NCBI RefSeq assembly: GCF_028807635.1
Contig: NZ_JARBAX010000001.1
Span: forward strand, 4,141,501 to 4,205,500
Direction: 5' to 3'
Length of the DNA stretch: 64,000 nt
Source of the DNA: Streptomyces spiramyceticus
Lineage (GTDB): Bacteria > Actinomycetota > Actinomycetes > Streptomycetales > Streptomycetaceae
Shown: one piece after another, positions 8,237-17,494 of the stretch
Layout: each line of letters opens with the position of its first letter
Position numbering within the stretch: the stretch's first letter is position 1
The notes under the pieces: generated by a model
Databases searched by the model: none
The model's input: the letters and a program-made list of their open reading frames with translations, nothing else
Told to the model about the DNA's origin: nothing
Made by a program: the position numbers and the translations under genes

Positions 8237-9426
8237 TGGCCGCACGACAGGAAGGGCTCGCCGTCACGCTGTGCCGTGACCCCCGGCGCTTCGCCGATCT
8301 CCAGGCGGAGTGGGACGCGCTGCACCGCCGCTGCGCCACCGCCACGCCGTTCCAGAGCCACGCCTGGCTGCACTCGTGGTGGCTGTCCTACGGGACGAAC
8401 GGGCTGCTGCGCGTCGTACTGGCCCGCCGGAACGGGCGCCTGATCGGCGCGGCGCCGCTGATGCTCGTACACCGCCCGATGCCGCTGCTCGTACCCATGG
8501 GCGGCGCGATCTCCGACTTCTTCGACGTCCTCGTGGACGACGAGGACGCGAAGAGCGCGATCATCGCCCTGGAACGCGGCCTGGACCGCGCCGCCCGGCA
8601 GGCGGTGATCGACCTCCGGGAGGTACGGCCGGGCGCGGCCGCCGAGCTGCTGTACGACACCTGGGCCGGAGCGCGGCGCCGCCTCACCGACTCGGTCTGC
8701 TTGGAGCTCCCGGCCGAGCCCATCGACGAGCTCGTCAAGCGGATGCAGACGAACCGGGCCCAGCGCGTACGGGCCAAGCTGCGCCACATCGATGCGCTGA
8801 AGATCGAGAGCCATGCTGTGCGGGAAGCCGAAGTGCCCGGCGCCGTCGCCAATCTGCTGCGGTTGCACAGGCTTCAGTGGCGGGGCCGTGGCGTCAACGT
8901 CGAGCACCTCCGGCCGCGCTTCGCCGAGCACCTGGTGCGCGCCACCCGGCGGATGCTGCGGGACGGCGACGCCGCGGTCACGGAGTTCCGGCTGGCCGGG
9001 GATGTGGTGGCCGTCAGCATGACGCTCCAGTCGGGCCGGCTGACCGGCGGCTACCTGTACGGCGCCGACCCGGGGCTCAGGGAGAAGAAGGTTGACGTGT
9101 CGACGATGCTGCTGCGCCAGGAGGCGCACCTGGCTGTCTGTACGGGCCGCAGCGTGCTGAGCCTGCTGCGGGGCTCGGAGCCGTACAAGAACCAGTGGCG
9201 GCCGGAGACGGTCACCAATCAGCGCCTGCTGCTGGCCCGCTCCGGCCTCGAACCCCTGATGCGTCTGCGCCGGTTGCAAGTTACCGCGCGCGACCGGGTC
9301 GCCGAGAGCGTGACCACTTGGTTCCCGGCCGCGCGCCACTGGCGTGGCCGCCTGAACGACCTGCGGGCGGCTACTGGGACGGGGAGGGCCGGCCGGCCGG
9401 CGAGCGGAGCTTCACGCAGAACTTGA
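8236..9426 (+). CDS. CelD/FemAB-like GNAT acetyltransferase of polysaccharide biosynthesis
   Basis: A 396-residue protein with the acetyltransferase fold found in CelD/BcsL-type proteins of cellulose and exopolysaccharide clusters, and distantly in FemAB. Seen: FADLQAEWDALHRRCATATPFQSHAWLHSWW at the N-terminus, VIDLREVRPGAA in the middle, and AVTEFRLAGDVVAVSMTLQSGR with GGYLYGADPGLREKKVDVST and VLSLLRGSEPYKNQW in the C-terminal GNAT-like part. ATG 8236 shares a base with the preceding TGA (TGATG). The gene closes the operon and overlaps the convergent glycosidase by 56 bp. Its acyl donor and target are unknown. Acylation of the polysaccharide is inferred from context. Confidence 0.82.
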   Translation: MAARQEGLAVTLCRDPRRFADLQAEWDALHRRCATATPFQSHAWLHSWWLSYGTNGLLRVVLARRNGRLIGAAPLMLVHRPMPLLVPMGGAISDFFDVLVDDEDAKSAIIALERGLDRAARQAVIDLREVRPGAAAELLYDTWAGARRRLTDSVCLELPAEPIDELVKRMQTNRAQRVRAKLRHIDALKIESHAVREAEVPGAVANLLRLHRLQWRGRGVNVEHLRPRFAEHLVRATRRMLRDGDAAVTEFRLAGDVVAVSMTLQSGRLTGGYLYGADPGLREKKVDVSTMLLRQEAHLAVCTGRSVLSLLRGSEPYKNQWRPETVTNQRLLLARSGLEPLMRLRRLQVTARDRVAESVTTWFPAARHWRGRLNDLRAATGTGRAGRPASGASRRT

Positions 9427-10597
9427 AGTCCTCCACCCACTGGTTGAGCCACTCGTCGAGCTTCACGGGCACGCACCACTCGTCGGAGTTCGGCTTGTGC
9501 CCGGGCTTGTCCGGCTTGGGCTTCTCCGGCTTCGTCCCGGGGGGTACGGGCAGAGTCGGCGTGGGCGGAGGAGTCGGTGTCGGAGAGGCGAACAGCTTCG
9601 AGCGGAACACCTCCGACGACTCGGGGTTCTCGTCGCACTGCCAGACGCCGTGCGGACAGTAGTCCGTGATCGTCTGGTAGAGCGGCTTGTGCCGGTCGAT
9701 CCAGTCGAGCATGCGGCGCATGTACTCGGGGTTGTCACCGTTGCGGAAGAGCCCCCACTCCGGATACGAGATCGCCTTGTGGTGCTCGGCGGCGAAGTCG
9801 ACCTGCTTCTGCAGCCCGTACGGATCGTTCACATGGTCGTCGAAGTTCTGACCGGGAGGCTGGTCGTACGAGTCCATGCCGATGATGTCCACGACATCGT
9901 CGCCCGGATAGCAGTCGGTCCAGGGCACCGCGTCCAGCCCCCGGTTCGGAGCGAAGTCGAAGCGGAACTTCTGGCCGGGAACAGACCGCATGGTCGTGAC
10001 GATGCGCTTCCAGTACGCCTTCCACGCCTTGGGGTCCGGCCCGCAGCGGTGCGTGTACGTCGTGCCGTTCATCTCCCAGCCGAGGACGATCACCGTGTCC
10101 GGCACGCCCAGATCCACCAGGCGAGTGGCCAGTGTCCGGTAGTGGTGGTCGAAGGTGCCCTCGGCGCCCGACTGCAGCAGCTCGCGGACTTCGTCGTCGG
10201 AGACGCGGGCCTCGTTCCGCTCCATCATGGGCACATTGAGTACGAACATCCGGTCGTCCGCACCGCGTCGCCAGTCCGCCCACGCGTCCAGGAATCCGGG
10301 GAGGCCTTCGATGTTCGACCAGAGGTCGCCGGGCAGGTAGGTGTGACCCACCTTCACCTCCGTGCCGCCCAGCCAGCGCGACAGCTCGGCCATCCGCTCG
10401 ATGCCGGCGGGTCCGTAGTCGAGGTACGCGCCGAAAGCGGGCTCGGGGCTGGCAGGGGGAGTGGGAACGGGAGTCGGGGGTGGCGGCTCGGGTTCGGCAG
10501 GCGTCGCGCGCGCCATACCGAGAACACCACCGGCAGCGAGGATGCTCACGACAACCGTCCCGATGCAGGTGCCGGTGAGACGGCGCCGTCTGGGCAT
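9371..10597 (-). CDS. Secreted GH26-like beta-glycanase
   Basis: A 408-residue exported glycoside hydrolase. The N-terminus is a Tat/Sec-like signal (MPRRRRLTG, then a hydrophobic stretch ending near ARATPA), followed by a Pro/Thr linker. The catalytic barrel resembles GH26/mannanase-like enzymes: VIVLGWEMNGTTYTH carries the presumed acid/base Glu, FRFDFAPNRG and DIIGMDSYDQP lie on later strands, and SYPEWGLFRNG carries the presumed nucleophile Glu. A Pro/Lys linker leads to a ~45-residue Cys-containing tail (EWCVPVKLDEWLNQW). AGGAGGAGTC precedes the ATG. It faces the polysaccharide operon tail-to-tail, so it may trim that glycan, though the substrate is not shown. Confidence 0.85.
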   Translation of the reverse strand: MPRRRRLTGTCIGTVVVSILAAGGVLGMARATPAEPEPPPPTPVPTPPASPEPAFGAYLDYGPAGIERMAELSRWLGGTEVKVGHTYLPGDLWSNIEGLPGFLDAWADWRRGADDRMFVLNVPMMERNEARVSDDEVRELLQSGAEGTFDHHYRTLATRLVDLGVPDTVIVLGWEMNGTTYTHRCGPDPKAWKAYWKRIVTTMRSVPGQKFRFDFAPNRGLDAVPWTDCYPGDDVVDIIGMDSYDQPPGQNFDDHVNDPYGLQKQVDFAAEHHKAISYPEWGLFRNGDNPEYMRRMLDWIDRHKPLYQTITDYCPHGVWQCDENPESSEVFRSKLFASPTPTPPPTPTLPVPPGTKPEKPKPDKPGHKPNSDEWCVPVKLDEWLNQWVEDFKFCVKLRSPAGRPSPSQ

Positions 10598-10610
10598 GAC
10601 TCCTCCTAGG

Positions 10611-10639
10611 ACCTGTCGCTCGTACCGACCTGTACGACA
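10611..10639 (-). promoter_or_regulatory. Imperfect inverted repeat before the glycosidase RBS
   Basis: CTGTCG near 10640-10635 and CGACAG near 10617-10612 (minus-strand reading) frame a TAC/GTA inner pair just upstream of the AGGAGGA. It could be a regulator site or a leader hairpin. The arms are short, so this is weak. Confidence 0.3.
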
Positions 10640-10810
10640 GTAGGCAGGAAATCCTATTAATGAGTCGCCTGAATGCTCGTTAGTAGGCCATTGGCGACAC
10701 AGAAGGCATCCATCGGGGCCATTCGGGTGAATCGTGGGCAGCTCACGGAGTAACAAAGACCATGCGGCGTCGTTGATCCCTGTGTCGCATGGAAGTGAGT
10801 TTTCGCAGCG

Positions 10811-10851
10811 GTGCAGCCCAAGGGAGGTCAGGCCTTGGGCTGCACCGTTTT
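10811..10851. terminator. Hairpin terminator after the P450 gene
   Basis: Perfect 13-bp stem GTGCAGCCCAAGG / CCTTGGGCTGCAC with a 9-nt loop. On the + strand it is followed by cgtttt. It lies 25 bp past the P450 stop (minus strand), so it most likely ends that transcript. The T-run on the + side would let it work in both directions. Confidence 0.75.
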
Positions 10852-10875
10852 GTGGCGGGGAGGGGCAGGTCCGGA

Positions 10876-12162
10876 TCAGCCACCGGTTGAGAAAGTGAAG
10901 GGCAGCGAACGCACGCGGTTGTCGAAACTTGAGTCGACCAGGTCCGGGATTCCCACCGCCCGCAGATCGCGCGGCCTGGTGAGAAGCTCGTGGAACAGGG
11001 CCTTCATCTCCTGCCGCGCCAGATGTGCCCCCAGGCAGTAATGCGGCCCGCCCCCGCCGAATCCCAGATGCGGGTTCGGGTTCCGCGTGATGTCGAAAGC
11101 ATCGGGATTCGCGAACACCGTTTCGTCGCGATTGGCCGATGTGTAGAAGAGCACCACCTTCTCGCCCGGAACGAACACCCGTCCGCCCAGAGCGCATTCG
11201 CCGACAACTTTCCGGCGGAACTGGATGATCGGCGTCGAATGACGGACGATCTCCTCCATCGCACCATCGGCGTACTTGTCGAATTCGGACACCAACAGGG
11301 CGCACTGCTCCGGGTGTTCGGTCAACAGCGTCAGCCCATGGGCCATCGCATTGCGCGTCGTCTCCACACCGGCGACCAGCAACAGCGAGAAGAAGGAACC
11401 GAGTTGGCGAGACGAGAGTGCCTGCCCGTCGACATCCGCGCACACCAGGGCCGAGATGAGATCGTCCGTGGGGTTACGGCGGCGCTCACGGGCGAGTTTC
11501 GCCATGACGAGCTGCATATGGGCCAGGGCGCGCAACCCGCGCCCCGGCACCCGCAATCTGGCGCGTACGCCGCGCTTCACGCCGGTGTTCTCGGACGCCT
11601 GGTCGACGCGGTGGGCGATCTCCGTGCGGTAGCGCTCGGGGACTCCCATCAGGTTGCAGATGACGTCGAACGACATGCGAGAAGCGACCGAAGCGACGAA
11701 GTCGGGGGGCCGCTGGGCGATCATCTCGTCCACGATGCGCCCGGCGACTTCCCGTACGTTCGCCTCCGCCGCGGCGAGCAGGCGCGGCGTAAAGGCGTGG
11801 GAGACGATGCGGCGCATCGTGGCATGCTCGGCGCCGTCCATGTTGACCATGGAATTCCCGAACACCGCCTTGGCCCATGCGGCCGGCTCCGGCGTGGTGA
11901 CACCCGGAGCGCTCGCGAAATGCCGCGGCAGCCTGCTTGCCTCCCTTACGTCGGCGTACTTGACCAGCGCGTAGAAGCCCTTGCCCGCGCTGCGGGAGGA
12001 GCCCGGGCCCTCCCCGAAACGCATGGGGGTGTCGAGTCGGCGCAGCAGCGCGAAGGCCGCCAGACGCTCGGGGCGCGGCAACTGCCAGAACAGCGGGTCG
12101 GCGAGATCGACACCCCGCACCCGCCCAATGTGCCCCGCGGACGCCTGCACATGGATGTTCAT
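10876..12162 (-). CDS. Cytochrome P450
   Basis: A soluble 428-residue bacterial class I P450 (heme monooxygenase needing ferredoxin and its reductase). Seen: I-helix LLVAGVETTRNAMA with the oxygen-activating acid/Thr pair, K-helix EEIVRHSTP (ExxR), the meander region with FANPDAFDITRNPN, and the heme loop FGGGGPHYCLGAHLAR with the axial Cys. ATG 12162 has an SD (GGAGG) 9 nt upstream. The in-frame GTG three codons earlier would sit directly against the SD. No ferredoxin gene is next to it. The nearest neighbours are a divergent small secreted protein and the tyrosinase pair. The substrate cannot be read from sequence. Confidence 0.95.
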   Translation of the reverse strand: MNIHVQASAGHIGRVRGVDLADPLFWQLPRPERLAAFALLRRLDTPMRFGEGPGSSRSAGKGFYALVKYADVREASRLPRHFASAPGVTTPEPAAWAKAVFGNSMVNMDGAEHATMRRIVSHAFTPRLLAAAEANVREVAGRIVDEMIAQRPPDFVASVASRMSFDVICNLMGVPERYRTEIAHRVDQASENTGVKRGVRARLRVPGRGLRALAHMQLVMAKLARERRRNPTDDLISALVCADVDGQALSSRQLGSFFSLLLVAGVETTRNAMAHGLTLLTEHPEQCALLVSEFDKYADGAMEEIVRHSTPIIQFRRKVVGECALGGRVFVPGEKVVLFYTSANRDETVFANPDAFDITRNPNPHLGFGGGGPHYCLGAHLARQEMKALFHELLTRPRDLRAVGIPDLVDSSFDNRVRSLPFTFSTGG

Positions 12163-12325
12163 TGCTTTCACCCTCCTGGATTCCGGACGGCCATGCTGGC
12201 CCAAGCCGAAACGGATTCTCCGCGCCGCATTGCTGCGGACGGGGGAACTTTGCACTGGTTCAGCCATCCGGCTCGTTCTTGCAGGGCGAAAGAGCATCCG
12301 TGAACCAGAGAGGGCGTACGTAGCA

Positions 12326-12571
12326 ATGAAGTTGACCACCCGCGGTTCTGTAGCGGCACTCATGGCATGCATGGCGGCGGCTGTGGCCACCCCTGCCACC
12401 GCCGCCGAGTCGGCGCCCGCCGGCCAGCCGCTGACGAGCCGCCTGCTGCCCGACCACGCGTCGTTGCCCCCCGTGCCGTCCGCCAACTTGCTGCCGGACC
12501 ACATCGTCGAGGCCCCCATGAAGAAGCCGCTCGGGGAGGGCTACCTGGGCACCGCTGCTGGCCTGGACTGA
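12326..12571 (+). CDS. Small secreted protein, function unknown
   Basis: 81 residues. The N-terminus is a clear Sec signal (MKLTTRG, hydrophobic AALMACMAAAVA, cleavage near ATA-AES). The mature part of ~55 residues is Pro/Leu rich with a repeated LLPDH motif (SRLLPDHASLPP and NLLPDHIVEAPM), no cysteines and a charged end (KKPLGEGYLG). It starts 163 bp from the divergent P450 gene and lies 50 bp before the tyrosinase chaperone, so it may share the melanin transcript. I do not recognise a family. Confidence 0.7.
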   Translation: MKLTTRGSVAALMACMAAAVATPATAAESAPAGQPLTSRLLPDHASLPPVPSANLLPDHIVEAPMKKPLGEGYLGTAAGLD

Positions 12572-12623
12572 GTTGTAGCGTCGCGGTGTCGTTGTCAGCG
12601 CCGGACCGTCAGGGGTGTACGGC

Positions 12624-13145
12624 ATGAGCCTGATCAAGCACAGCAGCGCCACGACCATGCGGCGACGGGGCTTTTCGACTCGCCGCACAGTGCTGCGCAC
12701 GGTTTTCGCGATCGGCATGGTCGCCGGCACTGCCGGGGCGCTCGCGCCGATCCTCACCAAGGATCCGGAAGCCGGGCCCCGGTCGGGGCTCGGGGCCGGA
12801 GCGGGACCGGGGGCCGGCGCGGGCCCGGCGAACGGATCGGATCCCGCGGCGGGGCCGGAGCTGGAGCGGTTCGCCGAGACGTACCGCGGCAGGCACATCC
12901 AGGGGACGGCGAGGAGGACCGGCGGCTCCGGCCGGTCCGGCCGTGCCAGAGCTGTCCCCGCGGTGCCGAGCGTCGAGGTCCTCATCGACGGTCGGCCACT
13001 GCATGTCATGAGGCGGGCCGACGGCAGCTATCTGAGCGTGGTGAACCATTACGAGTCCTTCCCGACGCTGCACGACGTCGCGCGCGCCGCGGTCGACGCC
13101 CTGGGCGACGCCCAGCTGTCGATGTCTCCCACGCACAGCCTCTGA
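12624..13145 (+). CDS. melC1: Tyrosinase copper chaperone (MelC1 family)
   Basis: Helper protein that binds apo-tyrosinase, delivers copper and carries it through the Tat pathway. 173 residues. A twin-arginine region is visible (TMRRRGFSTRRTVLRT followed by a hydrophobic stretch AIGMVAGTAGALAP). A Gly/Ala/Pro linker follows, then the conserved MelC1 core: AETYRGRHIQG and VLIDGRPLHVMRRADGSYLSVVNHYESFPTLHDVARAAVDAL, with the His residues used for copper transfer. ATG 12624 is chosen because AGGGG lies 8 nt upstream. The GTG at 12615 overlaps that SD. The tyrosinase gene follows 18 bp later. It may be the second, extracellular-type pair (melD) rather than the classical melC operon. Confidence 0.92.
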   Translation: MSLIKHSSATTMRRRGFSTRRTVLRTVFAIGMVAGTAGALAPILTKDPEAGPRSGLGAGAGPGAGAGPANGSDPAAGPELERFAETYRGRHIQGTARRTGGSGRSGRARAVPAVPSVEVLIDGRPLHVMRRADGSYLSVVNHYESFPTLHDVARAAVDALGDAQLSMSPTHSL

Positions 13146-13163
13146 ACCGGGAGGGCAACACCG

Positions 13164-14027
13164 GTGTACACCCGAAAGAACCAGCGGAACCTCACCCGTA
13201 CGGAGAAGAGACGCCTGGTCGACGCCATCCTGGAGCTCAAGCGCTCAGGACGGTACGACGAGTTCGTCAGGATCCACGGCCAGTACTACGTCACCGATGC
13301 CGAGGAACGGCAGCGGGCCGCCCATATGACCCCCTCCTTCTTCCCGTGGCACCGCAAATTCCTCCTGGAGTTCGAACGCGCGCTGCAGGCCGTCGATTCG
13401 GGGGTGTCCGTTCCGTACTGGGACTGGACGACGGACAACACCCCCGCCGCGTCGCTGTGGGCGGACGACTTCCTCGGGGGCGACGGCCGGACCGGCGACC
13501 GGAAGGTCATGACGGGGCCGTTCGCCCACGCCAACGGCAAGTGGAACATCGAGACGCGGGTCTCCGACAACCGCTTCCTCACCCGCAACTTCGGCAACGG
13601 CCCCGCCGACCCGCTCACGCTGCCCACCAAGGCGGACGTGGCCGAGGCGCTGCGCGACCCGCTGTACGACTCCGCGCCGTGGGACTCCACCGTCACCAGG
13701 GGCTTCCGCAACAAAATCGAGGGATGGGAGGGCAACGGGGGTGAAAGGTGGCTCAATCACAACCGGGTCCACCGCTGGGTCGGCGGCCTGATGCTGGGCG
13801 GCACCTCTCCCAACGATCCGGTCTTCTGGCTCCACCACGCCTTCATGGACCTGCTCTGGGACCGATGGCAGAAGGCCCACCCCAAGTCCGGCTACCTGCC
13901 GCGCAACAAGCTGCCGGCATCGGATCCCCAGGCAGGGCGCGTCTTCACCCTCAACGATCCGATGCCCCCGTGGAACGTGTCGCCCTCGACGCTCCTCGAC
14001 CACTCGCGGCTGTACCGCTACGTCTAG
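13164..14027 (+). CDS. melC2: Tyrosinase (type-3 copper monophenol oxidase)
   Basis: Oxidises monophenols to o-quinones, leading to melanin. 287 residues (classical MelC2 is about 273). CuA His residues: [17 protein letters not shown] and the following FLLEFERAL helix. Cu[12 protein letters not shown] and [28 protein letters not shown] and the C-terminal LYRYV are also typical. No signal peptide of its own, as expected for a protein exported with its chaperone. The GTG start has GGGAGG 8 nt upstream. The TAG stop overlaps the convergent sigma-factor stop within a tandem duplication. Confidence 0.95.
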   Translation: MYTRKNQRNLTRTEKRRLVDAILELKRSGRYDEFVRIHGQYYVTDAEERQRAAHMTPSFFPWHRKFLLEFERALQAVDSGVSVPYWDWTTDNTPAASLWADDFLGGDGRTGDRKVMTGPFAHANGKWNIETRVSDNRFLTRNFGNGPADPLTLPTKADVAEALRDPLYDSAPWDSTVTRGFRNKIEGWEGNGGERWLNHNRVHRWVGGLMLGGTSPNDPVFWLHHAFMDLLWDRWQKAHPKSGYLPRNKLPASDPQAGRVFTLNDPMPPWNVSPSTLLDHSRLYRYV

Positions 14028-14055
14028 GGGGTACCCCTACGTCTAGGGGGTATCC
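14018..14055. repeat. 19-bp tandem duplication at overlapping stop codons
   Basis: The unit ctacgtctagggggtaccc occurs at 14018-14036 and again, with one change, at 14037-14055. The first copy holds both the tyrosinase TAG (14025-14027) and, on the other strand, the sigma-factor TAG (14024-14026). Each copy is itself partly palindromic (AGGGGGTACCCCT) and could act as a two-way terminator. Confidence 0.85.
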
Positions 14056-15040
14056 CCTGGCTTTCGAGGCGCTCCGGAAGGTCGAAGAGCGGGAACCAGC
14101 GCTTCGTGTCCAGGAACGACGTGATCCCGCTGACCCTGCCGTCCACGATCTCGATGACCATGAGCGCCCACGGGTCGAAGCTGCCGTCGCCCGACTGGCT
14201 CGGGTGGTAGTGGGCGAACGCGGGCGTGCCGTTCGCCACGACCGGGACCAGTTTCGAGCCCCGGCAGACCTCTCCGACGCCCAGCATCCAGCCGACGATG
14301 TTGTCGTGGCCCTGCAGCCACAGGTCGTACGGCGGCATGGACAGCGTCGCGTCCTCATGGAGCAGCGCCGTCAGGGCCGCCATGTCGTACCCCTCGAACG
14401 CCGCGACGTACCGTTCGAGGAGCTTGCGCTGCTCCTCGTCGAGCGGGTCGGCGGTGTCCGTCTCGCGCGAGCCGTGCTCGGCGATCGTTGCACGGGCCCG
14501 CTGCAGCGCGCTGTTGACCGAGGCGACGGTCGTGTCCAGCAGCTCCGCGACCTCGCTCGCCTTCCAGGCCAGCACCTCGCGCAGGATCAGCACCGCGCGC
14601 TGCTTCGGCGGCAGATGCTGCAGCGCGGCGACAAAGGCGAGCCGCACGGTTTCGCGGGAGACGGCGGTTTCCGCCGGGTCGGCCACCGAGGGCAGCACCC
14701 GGCCGTCCGGCACCGGCTCCAGCCAGGTCATCTCGGGGCGGGAATTCAGCGCGGCCTGCGCCACCGGCGTCGCGGCCGTGAGGTCCATGGGCCGCGCCCT
14801 GCGGTTGCCCGCGTTCAGCATGTCCAGGCATACGTTCGTCGCGATGCGGTAGAGCCAGGACCGCAGCGACGACCGGCCCTCGAACTTGTCGAAGCTGCGC
14901 CACGCCCGCACCATCGTGTCCTGCACGGCGTCGTCCGCCTCGAAGGCGGAGCCCAGCATCCGGTAGCAGTACCCGGTCAGCTCGACCCGGTGCTTCTCCA
15001 GCCGGGAATCCAGGTCCTGCGTCTCTACGACATCGCTCAT
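14024..15040 (-). CDS. ECF sigma factor with C-terminal SnoaL-like domain
   Basis: A 338-residue extracytoplasmic-function sigma factor. Sigma-2 region: [32 protein letters not shown] and [11 protein letters not shown]. Sigma-4 region: [44 protein letters not shown]. The last ~130 residues ([27 protein letters not shown] and onward to [23 protein letters not shown]) are a SnoaL-2 domain, which in such ECF groups replaces an anti-sigma factor and tunes activity. It resembles mycobacterial SigG-type factors. The start at 15040 is preferred, but an upstream ATG at 15067 is possible. There is no adjacent anti-sigma gene. It is convergent with tyrosinase, with stops overlapping. Confidence 0.88.
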   Translation of the reverse strand: MSDVVETQDLDSRLEKHRVELTGYCYRMLGSAFEADDAVQDTMVRAWRSFDKFEGRSSLRSWLYRIATNVCLDMLNAGNRRARPMDLTAATPVAQAALNSRPEMTWLEPVPDGRVLPSVADPAETAVSRETVRLAFVAALQHLPPKQRAVLILREVLAWKASEVAELLDTTVASVNSALQRARATIAEHGSRETDTADPLDEEQRKLLERYVAAFEGYDMAALTALLHEDATLSMPPYDLWLQGHDNIVGWMLGVGEVCRGSKLVPVVANGTPAFAHYHPSQSGDGSFDPWALMVIEIVDGRVSGITSFLDTKRWFPLFDLPERLESQGIPPRRRGTP

Positions 15041-15123
15041 CGAGTCCACCCCACTCGCCTTTGGCACCAGCCCTTCGGAAGTTACCGCAGGCCACTGACA
15101 ATCGGAGTGAGAACGGGCTGTTC

Positions 15124-16431
15124 TCAGCTCTCAGCGAGCCGCCGCGTCTCAGCGAGCCGCCGCGCCGGCACCGGCCGCCGCCGCTCGACCCTGGCCGCCC
15201 GGGTCCCGTACAGCGTGATCGATACGACCCCGAGCACCGCGACCAGCCCGAGCAGCACCGTGCCCGCCCAGCCCCCGGCGTGGAAGGCGATCGCGCCGAG
15301 CGTGCCGCCCGCGCTGCTGCCCAGGTAGTACGCCGACTGGTAGAGCGCCGATGCCTGCGCCCGGCCCGTCTTCGCCGTACGGCTCACCGAGGACGACGCC
15401 ACCGCGTGCCCCGCGAAGAACCCTGCGGTGATCAGGACCAGGCCGAGGAGCACCACGGCCAGCGCGTCCGAGAGGGACAGGAGTAGCCCCGCCGCGGTCG
15501 TCGACACCGCGAGATACAGCGCCCCGCGGCGGCCCGTGCGCGCCACCAGCTTTCCGGCCGCGGCGGAGGAGACCGTACCGACCAGGTAGACCAGGAAGAC
15601 AGAGCCGACGACGCCCTGCGGGAGGCTGAACGGGGCCTCGACCAGCCGGTATCCGATCACCGTGTAGACCGCGCCGAAGACGGTCATGAACAGCGCGCCG
15701 ATCGCATACAGCCGCATCAGCAGCGGGTCGGCCAGATGACCGCGGACCGTCTTCGCCAGCGCCCGGGGGTTCAGCGAACCGGGCGCGAAATGACGGGCCT
15801 TCGGCAGCATCAGCCGGAACACCACCACGCACACCACGGCCATCAGGCCGACGGCGGCGAGCGCCGCACGCCAGCCCCACAGCTGGGCCACCCAGCCGGT
15901 GACGATGCGGCCGCTCATCCCGCCGATCGAGTTGCCGGCGACGAACAGGCCGATCGCTGCGACCAGCGCCTTCGGCCGTACTTCCTCCGCGAGATACGCC
16001 ATCGCAGAGGCCGGCAGACCGGCCAGCGCCGCACCCTGCACGGCGCGCAGCGCCACCAGCCACTCCAGGGAGGGCGCGAAGGGCACCAGCATTCCGACCA
16101 CGACGGCGATCACCAGCGAGGCCGTCATCATCCGGGCGCGCCCGAAGCGCTCGGAGAGTGCGCTGAGGGGCAGTACGAAGAGGGCCAGCGCACCCGTCGC
16201 GGCCGAGACGGTCCAGCTGGCGGCGCTCGCGCTCACACCGAAGTCGCCGGAGATCAGCGGCAGCAGGGCCTGGGTGGAATAGAGGAGGGCGAACGTCGCC
16301 ACTCCGGCGACGAAGAGCGCGAAGCTCATGCGGCGGTAGCCGGGGGCGGAAGGGGCGAGACGCGAGTCGGCGTCAATAACGGCGTCGGCGCCCACGTGGG
16401 TGGTGGACGCCTTGGTACTGGCAGGAGGCAT
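15124..16431 (-). CDS. MFS transporter (YnfM-like exporter)
   Basis: A 435-residue major facilitator with about 12 membrane segments. The MFS motif A is [13 protein letters not shown] after the second segment, and [19 protein letters not shown] matches the middle loops of the YnfM/drug-efflux branch. The N-terminal ~30 residues are polar and variable. The C-terminus ends in a small duplicated [17 protein letters not shown] precedes the ATG. It is divergent from a LysR regulator with only ~60 bp between them, the usual layout of an exporter controlled by its neighbour. The substrate is unknown. Confidence 0.88.
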   Translation of the reverse strand: MPPASTKASTTHVGADAVIDADSRLAPSAPGYRRMSFALFVAGVATFALLYSTQALLPLISGDFGVSASAASWTVSAATGALALFVLPLSALSERFGRARMMTASLVIAVVVGMLVPFAPSLEWLVALRAVQGAALAGLPASAMAYLAEEVRPKALVAAIGLFVAGNSIGGMSGRIVTGWVAQLWGWRAALAAVGLMAVVCVVVFRLMLPKARHFAPGSLNPRALAKTVRGHLADPLLMRLYAIGALFMTVFGAVYTVIGYRLVEAPFSLPQGVVGSVFLVYLVGTVSSAAAGKLVARTGRRGALYLAVSTTAAGLLLSLSDALAVVLLGLVLITAGFFAGHAVASSSVSRTAKTGRAQASALYQSAYYLGSSAGGTLGAIAFHAGGWAGTVLLGLVAVLGVVSITLYGTRAARVERRRPVPARRLAETRRLAES

Positions 16432-16493
16432 GCATCGAACGTAGGCCGGGCGGCGTCATGCGTCCAATGCACAGAGCGGCAATAATCGTTCCC

Positions 16494-17447
16494 ATGCTGC
16501 ATAACCCGAGCTCACAGCAACGCCTGTCACCCAGCAGTTACGAAGAAGACATCCAGCAGGTACTCGCCCCGCGGCTCACGTACTTCGCGGCGGTCGCCCG
16601 CCACGAGCACGTCACGCGCGCGGCGCACGAACTCGGCGTACCGCAGTCGACTCTCTCGCGCGCCATGGTCAGGCTGGAAGAGGACCTGGGAGTCGCCCTG
16701 TTCGCGCGCAAGGGCCGCACCGTCTCGCTCACCCCGGCCGGCCGCACCTTCCTCACCACCGTCGAACGCGCACTGGCCGAGGTCGAGCGGGCGGCGGATT
16801 CCGTACGCGCCGACGCCGACCCGGCGACCGGCAAGGTCGCCTTCGGCTTTCTGCACACCATGGGCTCCGAGACCGTCCCGGGACTGATCCGCGCCTTCCG
16901 CGCCGATCATCCCCGCGTACGGTTCCAACTCGTCCAGAACTACGGCGAAGCGATGATCGAGCGCCTGCGCGCGGGCGACCTCGACCTCTGCCTGACCTCG
17001 CCGGTCCCCGACGCCCCCGATCTGGTGGCCCGGCGCCTCGACGAACAGCGGCTGCGCCTGGTGGTCCCCGACGACCACCGCCTCGCCACCCGCAAACGCG
17101 TCCGCCTGGCCGAGGCGGCGGACGAGACCTTCGTGACGCTGGAACCCGGTTACGGACTGCGCCGTATCACGGACGACCTGTGCGCCGAGGCGGGCTTCAA
17201 GCCGAAGGTGGCCTTCGAGGGCGAGGAGGCCGAGACCCTGCGCGGCCTGGTGGCGGCCGGACTCGGGGTGGCCCTGCTGCCACCGCCGGCGGTGGCCCGC
17301 CCGGGCGTCGTAGAGCTGACGGTGACGGCTCCCCGCGCGGTACGGGAGATCGGCGTCGCCTGGCTGGACGGCCACCCGGACACGCCTCCGGTGGCGGCCT
17401 TCAAGCAGTTCCTGCTGTCCCGCAGGGGCCGCCTGCTGCCGGAATGA
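16494..17447 (+). CDS. LysR-family transcriptional regulator
   Basis: The N-terminal winged helix is typical: YFAAVARHEHVTRAAHELGVPQSTLSRAMVRLEEDLGVALFARKGRTVSLTPAG. The effector domain follows (KVAFGFLHTMGSETVPGLI, then LRLVVPDDHRLA and AAGLGVALLPPP). 317 residues from ATG 16494, the usual size for the family. An earlier in-frame ATG at 16458 lies inside the divergent promoter. AATAAT seven nt before ATG 16494 suggests a leaderless transcript, and no SD is visible. It probably controls the divergent MFS exporter and itself. Confidence 0.88.
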   Translation: MLHNPSSQQRLSPSSYEEDIQQVLAPRLTYFAAVARHEHVTRAAHELGVPQSTLSRAMVRLEEDLGVALFARKGRTVSLTPAGRTFLTTVERALAEVERAADSVRADADPATGKVAFGFLHTMGSETVPGLIRAFRADHPRVRFQLVQNYGEAMIERLRAGDLDLCLTSPVPDAPDLVARRLDEQRLRLVVPDDHRLATRKRVRLAEAADETFVTLEPGYGLRRITDDLCAEAGFKPKVAFEGEEAETLRGLVAAGLGVALLPPPAVARPGVVELTVTAPRAVREIGVAWLDGHPDTPPVAAFKQFLLSRRGRLLPE

Positions 17448-17494
17448 CCGCGCCGAGCGCGCGTCGCGGACCTGCCGGGCGCTAGCGTCGACCC

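Noticed and set aside
15038..15067. Earlier ATG for the ECF sigma factor
   Set aside because: Adds nine residues outside the domain with no better SD, so the start at 15040 is kept with a caution.
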